A stretch of 64,000 nucleotides of DNA from Sphingomonas sp. PAMC 26621 (GTDB lineage: Bacteria > Pseudomonadota > Alphaproteobacteria > Sphingomonadales > Sphingomonadaceae), in contig NZ_AIDW01000013.1 of NCBI RefSeq assembly GCF_000251145.1, positions 20,823 through 84,822 of the forward strand, in the 5' to 3' direction. The notes under the pieces were generated by a model. The model had not been told where the DNA came from. It made no database searches and worked only from the letters and a program-made list of their open reading frames with translations. The number at the start of each line of letters is the position of its first letter. Within the stretch, counting starts at the first letter, position 1. Positions 62,620 to 64,000 of the stretch are shown here, one piece after another. The translations under genes were made by a program, and so were the position numbers.

Positions 62620-62684
62620 GGGGCTCGGTCTAGCAACCGAGCCCCAAACGGATTGAGCCCCGGCCGCTAGCACGACCGGGGCTC
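62620..62684 (+). promoter_or_regulatory. Two tandem hairpins sharing arms and loop after the small ORF
   Basis: Hairpin 1 is GGGGCTCGGT-CTAGCA-ACCGAGCCCC (62620-62645, perfect 10-bp stem). Hairpin 2 is GAGCCCCGG, a loop containing CTAGCA, then CCGGGGCTC (62655-62684). The 3' arm of hairpin 1 and the 5' arm of hairpin 2 are the same sequence GAGCCCC, so alternative pairings are possible. Neither is followed by a T-run, which points away from simple terminators. Confidence 0.65.
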
Positions 62685-62687
62685 GTT

Positions 62688-62705
62688 ATGAGAGGCGCCT
62701 ATGAC
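62688..62705 (+). repeat. Second copy of the small-ORF leader
   Basis: ATGAGAGGCGCCTATGAC repeats, with a 2-base deletion, the ATGAGAGGTGGACCTATGAC at 62501-62520 that carries the ribosome site and start of the 30-residue ORF. The ATG at 62701 opens only MTSPVPI before a stop, so the second unit is not a full gene. Confidence 0.65.
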
Positions 62706-62746
62706 TTCGCCAGTCCCTATATAGACGAAAATCGCCTTGAGTTCAA

Positions 62747-63925
62747 TTACAGGACCTCGAACAGACCAGCGGCACCCTGGCCGCCACCGATGCACATCGT
62801 CACGACGACGTACTTCGCGCCGCGCCGCTTGCCTTCGATCAGCGCGTGGCCGGTCGCGCGCGCGCCGGTCATGCCATAGGGGTGGCCGATCGAGATCGCG
62901 CCGCCCGAGACATTGAGCAGCTCATCCGGAATGCCGAGCTTGTCGCGGCAATAGAGCACCTGCACCGCGAACGCTTCGTTGAGCTCCCACAGGCCGATGT
63001 CGTCCATCTTGAGGTTGAACCGCTGAAGCAGCTTGGGGATCGCGAAGACCGGGCCGATCCCCATCTCGTCGGGCTCGGTGCCCGCGACCGCCATGCCGAC
63101 ATACCGGCCAAGCGGGGTGAGGCCGCGCTTCGAGGCGAGCGACTCCTCCATCAGCACCGAGGCGGATGAGCCGTCCGATAACTGGCTGGCGTTGCCCGCG
63201 GTCACGTTCATCCCCGGGCCCATCACGGGCTGGAGCGACTGGAGGCCTTCGAGCGTCGTCTCGGGGCGGTTGCCTTCGTCCTTGGAGAGCGTGATCTCCT
63301 TGTGCGTGACTTCCTTGGTTTCCTTGTTGGTCACTGCCATCGTCGCGGTGACGGGGACGATCTCCTGGTCGTAATAGCCCGCAACCTGTGCAGCAGCCGT
63401 GCGCTGCTGCGACCTGAGCGCATATTCGTCGCACGCTTCGCGGCTGATGTTGTACCGCTTGGCGACGACTTCCGCCGTGCCGAGCATCGCCATGTACACG
63501 TCCTTGTGCATCGCGATCAGTTCGGGGTCGGCGGCGAAGCGCATCTGCGGGGTCTGGACGAGGCTGATGCTCTCGACCCCGCCGCCGATGGTGACGTCCA
63601 TGTTGTCGGTGATGATCTGCTTGGCAGCGGTGGCGATCGCCATCAGGCCGCTGGCGCACTGACGGTCGACCGACATGCCCGGCACGGTGACGGGGAGCCC
63701 GGCGCGCAGCAGCGACGTCCGCGCGATGTTGCCGGCCTGATGGCCCTGCTGGAGCGCACAACCGAACACGACGTCATCGACCATGCCGCCTTCGATCCCG
63801 GCGCGCTCGACGGCGGCCTTGATCGCGTGGCTGGCGAGAGTCGGGGCGGGGGTGTTGTTGAACGCGCCGCGATAGGCGCGACCGATCGGGGTGCGGGCGG
63901 TGGAAACGATGACGGCTGAACGCAT
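62747..63925 (-). CDS. Acetyl-CoA acetyltransferase (thiolase)
   Basis: 392 residues. ATG at 63925 with an AAAAGGAG ribosome site. Thiolase catalytic residues: nucleophile Cys90 in the [13 protein letters not shown] motif, the His in [16 protein letters not shown], and the Cys of the C-terminal [11 protein letters not shown] motif. Beta-oxidation or biosynthetic thiolase cannot be told apart by sequence here; a PHA depolymerase gene is nearby. The leader contains the start of a third copy of the GGGGAGGGGCTT palindromic element just 17 bp before the ATG. Confidence 0.94.
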   Translation of the reverse strand: MRSAVIVSTARTPIGRAYRGAFNNTPAPTLASHAIKAAVERAGIEGGMVDDVVFGCALQQGHQAGNIARTSLLRAGLPVTVPGMSVDRQCASGLMAIATAAKQIITDNMDVTIGGGVESISLVQTPQMRFAADPELIAMHKDVYMAMLGTAEVVAKRYNISREACDEYALRSQQRTAAAQVAGYYDQEIVPVTATMAVTNKETKEVTHKEITLSKDEGNRPETTLEGLQSLQPVMGPGMNVTAGNASQLSDGSSASVLMEESLASKRGLTPLGRYVGMAVAGTEPDEMGIGPVFAIPKLLQRFNLKMDDIGLWELNEAFAVQVLYCRDKLGIPDELLNVSGGAISIGHPYGMTGARATGHALIEGKRRGAKYVVVTMCIGGGQGAAGLFEVL

Positions 63926-63941
63926 CGGACTTCTCCTTTTA

Positions 63942-64000
63942 AAGCCCCTCCCCTTCAGGGGAGGGGTTGGGGTGGGGACGTGGGATGGAAGCAGCCGGGG
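63942..64000. repeat. Palindromic element, GGGGAGGGGCTT family, copy 3 (cut by window end)
   Basis: AAGCCCCTCCCCTTCAGGGG at 63942 matches the left end of the 2940 copy base for base for its first ~30 bases; the remainder is outside the window. It lies in the 5' region of the thiolase gene. Confidence 0.8.

Overview
The window is a GC-rich, gene-dense chromosomal segment of an alphaproteobacterium, most likely a Sphingomonas or close relative. The support is the style of the housekeeping genes, three secreted proteins ending in the sphingomonad-type PEPxxWA-CTERM tail (VPEPxTWAMM, a hydrophobic stretch, then Arg/Lys), TonB-dependent receptors, many 4-bp stop/start overlaps, and short GC-rich palindromic repeats between genes. 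This rests on reading the sequence; no database was searched.

Layout. 1-4.0 kb: the end of a TonB-dependent receptor, priA, and a divergent Xer recombinase. 4.0-10.1 kb: a DJ-1/PfpI protein, a DedA protein, gshB, yraN, rsmI, divergent lpoA-like lipoprotein, hemW. 10.1-18.4 kb: rdgB-rph and hrcA-grpE, with a CAP protein, a PEP-CTERM protein, a TonB and an SRPBCC-alcohol dehydrogenase-SDR operon placed among them. 18.5-29.7 kb: a glycosyltransferase, threonine synthase, dapE, two PEP-CTERM proteins, a cupin, a GST, a ClC channel, a YgiB-like/YgiC/OsmC operon and a small exported protein. 29.8-33.2 kb: the rpmH-rnpA-yidD-yidC-engB cluster (ribosomal protein L34, RNase P protein, membrane insertion, ribosome GTPase). 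33.2-38.4 kb: a small membrane protein, comM/yifB, tRNA-Leu(CAA), two poorly known proteins and an ABC-F ATPase. 38.5-43 kb: a GreA/GreB-like protein with a reduced coiled coil, a glycosyltransferase, and an EF-hand protein followed by an OmpR-type regulator and its kinase. 43-50.3 kb: lipid and CoA genes (thioesterase, adenylate-forming ligase, two acyl-CoA dehydrogenases) with a GST and an MFS exporter. 50.5-64 kb: a large TonB-dependent receptor, RNase R, a diguanylate cyclase, a saccharopine-dehydrogenase-like enzyme, an ABC exporter, an intracellular polyhydroxyalkanoate depolymerase, a pyridoxamine-oxidase-fold protein, a tiny membrane ORF with tandem hairpins, and a thiolase.

The most interesting structure lies in the repeats. 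At least three families of short palindromic elements recur. One 108-bp family has a copy in a priA/xerC intergenic region, a copy in the thiolase leader cut by the window end, and a copy inserted in frame in the RNase R gene, adding 36 codons. A second family has a nested design: a small hairpin at each end, joined by inverted TCCACCG/CGGTGGA boxes. A third consists of ~103-bp elements with CTTCCCCGGCG ends. Near 62.5-62.7 kb a 30-codon membrane ORF is followed by two hairpins that share the same arms and loop sequence and by a second copy of its own leader, which is a candidate small-protein/RNA regulatory locus. No prophage, transposase, CRISPR array or rRNA was seen.
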